From contig JAEDCT010000021.1 of the NCBI GenBank assembly GCA_016294035.1, positions 1 to 42,764 on the forward strand: a stretch of 42,764 nucleotides of DNA, written 5' to 3'. Made by a program: the position numbers and the translations under genes. The notes beneath the pieces are model-generated. The model was not told where the DNA came from. It saw only the letters and a list, made by a program, of their open reading frames with translations, and searched no databases. Within the stretch, counting starts at the first letter, position 1. The number at the start of each line of letters is the position of its first letter. This document shows, one piece after another, positions 40,466 through 42,764 of the stretch. This DNA is from Treponema sp. (GTDB taxonomy: Bacteria > Spirochaetota > Spirochaetia > Treponematales > Treponemataceae).

Positions 40466-41224
40466 TTATTTCAGGTTGATTTCAATAGGGCAGTGGTCGC
40501 TTCCTGTAACTTCGCTGTGAATTAAAGCAGATTCAACTTTTGACAGCAGTCGTTCATTGACGCAGGTATAATCAATGCGCCATCCGATGTTTTTTTCTCT
40601 TGCATGAAATCTATAGCTCCACCATGTGTATTGTGCCGGTTCACTGCAAAAATGACGGAATGCATCAACATATCCATTGTTTGTGAACATTTCCATCCAC
40701 TCTCTTTCCTCTGGAAGATAACCTGCATTTCCTTCATTGGCTTTTGGATTGGCAAGGTCAATTGGTTTGTGTGCAATGTTGTAGTCACCGCAGAGAACAA
40801 TATCAAAGCCCTTATTAATCAGAGAGTTCAGCTTGTCAAACATGGCCTGGCAAAAGGCAAGCTTGTAATCAATCCTTGCACCGGCATTCTGGCTGTTTGG
40901 AAAATATGCACTGATTACTGCAAGTTTGTCAAAGTAGGCAATAAGAACTCTTCCTTCGCTGTCGAATCTGTCGTCGCCTAGTTTTTCCATTTTGTCTGGT
41001 TCAATTTTTGAATAGATGGCAGTTCCGCTGTATCCGGCTTTTTCTGCACTTGACCAGTAGGATTTGTACAAAGCCGGAGAAAGCAAAGCATCGCTTAACT
41101 GTTCGGGGCGGGCTTTAGTTTCCTGAATGCAGACAATATCGGCACCACAATTATTAAGCCATGTGCAGAAGTCTTTTTTTTCTACAGCTCGAATTCCATT
41201 TACGTTCCATGAGATGATTTTCAT
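40466..41224 (-). CDS. xth: exodeoxyribonuclease III (AP endonuclease)
   Basis: 252 residues of the ExoIII/APE family, cutting DNA at abasic sites and removing 3' blocks. Seen: MKIISWNVNGIRAVEKKDF (metal-binding Asn), IVCIQETKARPEQ (catalytic Glu), YSGTAIYSK, LCGDYNIAHKPIDL (Asp/Asn pair), YTWWSYRFHAREKNIGWRIDY and the C-terminal SDHCPIEINL with the Asp-His pair. The ATG at 41224 is chosen since the family begins with this motif; an in-frame start ten codons upstream overlaps the DUF456 gene. Third gene of the glycosyltransferase-DUF456-xth run. Confidence 0.94.
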   Translation of the reverse strand: MKIISWNVNGIRAVEKKDFCTWLNNCGADIVCIQETKARPEQLSDALLSPALYKSYWSSAEKAGYSGTAIYSKIEPDKMEKLGDDRFDSEGRVLIAYFDKLAVISAYFPNSQNAGARIDYKLAFCQAMFDKLNSLINKGFDIVLCGDYNIAHKPIDLANPKANEGNAGYLPEEREWMEMFTNNGYVDAFRHFCSEPAQYTWWSYRFHAREKNIGWRIDYTCVNERLLSKVESALIHSEVTGSDHCPIEINLK

Positions 41225-41234
41225 TTTGTCCGCC

Positions 41235-41714
41235 TTAATGAATGTATTTAACAAAAATAAAAATAAAGATTCCGACAGTAATCATTTTGATTCCAGTGCC
41301 GCTTAAGAATCCAAGAAAGGAAGCAAAGGCTGATTTGAAAGCTCTGTCCGTGTTTCTTGAATCGTTGATCATTTCAAAAACAAATGCACCAATTAGCGGC
41401 CCGAGAATAACTCCGGGAATTCCAAAGAAAAAAATACCAACGAGAAGCCCGGCAGTAGAACCGATTGATCCTGCTTTGGTCCCGCCAGATTTTTTTGTGA
41501 GCAGAGGAGGCAGAATGGTGTCTAGTATTACAACTGCAACTGTAACAATCAGAGTTATGATCAGAACGGGAATTGAAAGAGTTGTGTATGACATAAAATA
41601 TTCGCAAAGCAATCCTGCCCAGGCAAGAGGTGGCCCAGGAAGAGCAGGAAAAAATGTTCCAATAAATCCAAGAATCAAAAGAACAATTCCGGCAATAAGG
41701 AGAATGGTGTCCAT
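41235..41714 (-). CDS. DUF456 membrane protein
   Basis: 159 residues, four to five membrane segments. DUF456 features: GIVLLILGFIGTFFPALPGPPLAWAGLLC at the N-terminus, TILPPLLTKKSGGTKAGSIGSTAGLLVGIFFFGIPGVILGPLIGAFVFEM, and a glycine-zipper-like core. Function is unknown in the family. It lies 3 bases after the glycosyltransferase stop, hence co-transcribed. Confidence 0.88.
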   Translation of the reverse strand: MDTILLIAGIVLLILGFIGTFFPALPGPPLAWAGLLCEYFMSYTTLSIPVLIITLIVTVAVVILDTILPPLLTKKSGGTKAGSIGSTAGLLVGIFFFGIPGVILGPLIGAFVFEMINDSRNTDRAFKSAFASFLGFLSGTGIKMITVGIFIFIFVKYIH

Positions 41715-41717
41715 GGA

Positions 41718-42710
41718 TTATTTTTCCTCCTGAGCAATATAAATTGGTCTGTTCTTAACTTCAATGTAAATCTTGGCAAGATATTGTCCGAGGATTCCGA
41801 TTGTAAAAAGCTGGAGTCCGCTTAGAAAAAGAATAATGCAGACAAGAGAAGGCCATCCTGCAACCGGATCACCAAACATAATTTTTCTAATGATAATAAA
41901 AATAATCATGATGAAAGAAAGGAACAGAGAGAAAATTCCCAGTAAGCTGGAAAGTGCAAGAGGCTTGGTTGAAAAACCCAGGATTCCATCAATTGAATAC
42001 AAGAAGAGTTTCCAGAATGACCATTTTGTTGTTCCTGCAGATCGTTCGACATTTTTGAATTCAAACCATTTTGTCTTGAACCCAACCCATGGGAATATTC
42101 CTTTTGAGAATCTGTTTTTTTCACAAATTGACAGAACCGAATCAACATATTTTCTGGTCATTACCCTGAAATCACGTGCCCCACTCACAACTTCAATATT
42201 TGTGAACATTGCCATGATTTTGTAAAAGCAGCGTGCGAAGAATGACCGGATTGGCGGTTCTCCTTTTCTGTTGACTCTTCTGGTTGCAGCACACTGATAT
42301 TCTTCTGACTTGATGCACTCTAGCATTTCCGGGATTAATGAAGGAGGATCCTGAAGATCAACATCGAGAGTGGCAACATATTTTCCGCTTGATTTTTTGA
42401 GGCCTGCATAGATTGCGGCTTCTTTTCCAAAGTTTCTGGAAAAACTTATATAGTGAACACTCTTGTCTTTTTTTGAAAGCTCACGAAAAATTTCAAGTGT
42501 CCTGTCTTTTGATCCATCATCAACAAAAATAAATTCGAAGGTCTTGATTGCACCGGATTTTTTCAGTGCCGCAATAATTTTTTTTGCTTCAGAGTAAAAA
42601 ATTGGTGTTGCTTCTTCTTCGTTATAGCAGGGAACTACAAGTGATAAATCGCACATAACTTGAGTATATATTTTATGCAGAAAAATATCCACGTCATAAG
42701 GGTCTGGCAT
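41718..42710 (-). CDS. family 2 glycosyltransferase, DPM1/GtrB/ArnC-like
   Basis: 330 residues. A GT-A domain comes first: LSLVVPCYNEEEATPIFYSEA, FIFVDDGSKDRTLEIFREL, ISFSRNFGKEAAIYAGLKKSSGKYVATLDVDLQDPPSLIPEM (DxD site). It is followed by two membrane segments (about 240-265 and 275-310) and a GQYLAKIYIEVKNRPIYIAQE tail, as in enzymes that load a sugar onto undecaprenyl phosphate. The likely product is a lipid-linked sugar for surface glycan or glycoprotein modification. GGAGA precedes the ATG at 42710; a Met 18 codons later begins nearer the usual family start but has no ribosome site. Confidence 0.9.
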   Translation of the reverse strand: MPDPYDVDIFLHKIYTQVMCDLSLVVPCYNEEEATPIFYSEAKKIIAALKKSGAIKTFEFIFVDDGSKDRTLEIFRELSKKDKSVHYISFSRNFGKEAAIYAGLKKSSGKYVATLDVDLQDPPSLIPEMLECIKSEEYQCAATRRVNRKGEPPIRSFFARCFYKIMAMFTNIEVVSGARDFRVMTRKYVDSVLSICEKNRFSKGIFPWVGFKTKWFEFKNVERSAGTTKWSFWKLFLYSIDGILGFSTKPLALSSLLGIFSLFLSFIMIIFIIIRKIMFGDPVAGWPSLVCIILFLSGLQLFTIGILGQYLAKIYIEVKNRPIYIAQEEK

Positions 42711-42764
42711 CAGGGTCTCCGCATTTAAAATACTTTTAAAGTGAATAGTATTTAAATTTTAAGA

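Noticed and set aside
41242..41733. 163-codon open frame on the plus strand opposite the DUF456 gene
   Set aside because: It mirrors a well-recognised membrane-protein gene, has no ribosome site, and its product is a low-complexity Pro/Ile/Thr pattern typical of an antisense shadow.
1..42764. CRISPR arrays, prophage or a complete insertion sequence
   Set aside because: No regularly spaced repeats, no Cas, integrase, transposase or phage structural genes are seen on either strand.

Overview
The window looks like chromosome of a host-associated, anaerobic, saccharolytic spirochaete, most likely a rumen or gut Treponema. This is inferred from AT-rich DNA, several lipoproteins with relaxed treponemal-type lipoboxes (Cys preceded by G or S), and a gene set built around fermentation: GH94 cellobiose phosphorylase, [FeFe] hydrogenase, NfnAB and CstA. 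No rRNA, phage, intact insertion sequence or CRISPR array is visible. One tRNA gene (Val, anticodon TAC) is present. The only long gene-free stretch is the first 291 bases, which hold a possible gene end, a terminator and a promoter.

Layout. 1-5.5 kb (+): chitobiase-domain lipoprotein, MATE efflux pump, CstA-type carbon-starvation/pyruvate transporter, uridine phosphorylase. 5.7-6.9 kb (-): membrane XRE regulator with a DNA-alkylation-repair protein, divergent from a lipoprotein NagZ-like GH3 enzyme and SfsA (+, 7.1-9.0 kb). 9.2-11.5 kb (-): NfnA/NfnB flavin-based bifurcating transhydrogenase. 11.7-12.7 kb (-): a surface-type lipoprotein whose promoter carries a 12-G tract between -35 and -10, a strong phase-variation candidate. 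12.8-19.5 kb (-): one compact operon with TAXI-type TRAP receptor, DUF1850 protein, fused TRAP permease, group-B-like [FeFe] hydrogenase and hybrid histidine kinase. 19.6-25.0 kb (+): DUF2400 protein, YhbY, cytidine deaminase, a MocR-like regulator that has lost its PLP lysine, PyrE, a GNAT acetyltransferase and a four-S1-domain protein. 25.0-25.6 kb (-): NUDIX hydrolase and tRNA-Val. 25.7-29.6 kb (+): cellobiose phosphorylase and an NhaC-type antiporter. 29.7-34.2 kb: small exported protein (-), diguanylate cyclase with hisB, Lrp regulator with alanine-type aminotransferase (+). 34.3-37.8 kb (+): TPR protein, internally duplicated DUF1538 membrane protein and tandem PII-like protein. 37.8-42.7 kb (-): LrgB, LrgA, NAD(P)HX repair enzyme; exonuclease III, DUF456 and a DPM1/GtrB-like glycosyltransferase.

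How it fits together. Cellobiose phosphorolysis would feed glycolysis; NfnAB and the [FeFe] hydrogenase would balance ferredoxin and NAD(P)H; CstA and LrgAB plausibly move pyruvate; Udp, Cdd and PyrE serve pyrimidine salvage. The items most worth following up are the poly-G promoter switch, the TRAP-hydrogenase-kinase operon, the DUF1538/tandem-PII pair, the PLP-less MocR-like regulator and a 15-bp repeat (AACTAACGTTCGTTT) found at two gene junctions. All functional calls come from motif recognition by eye; no database search was run.
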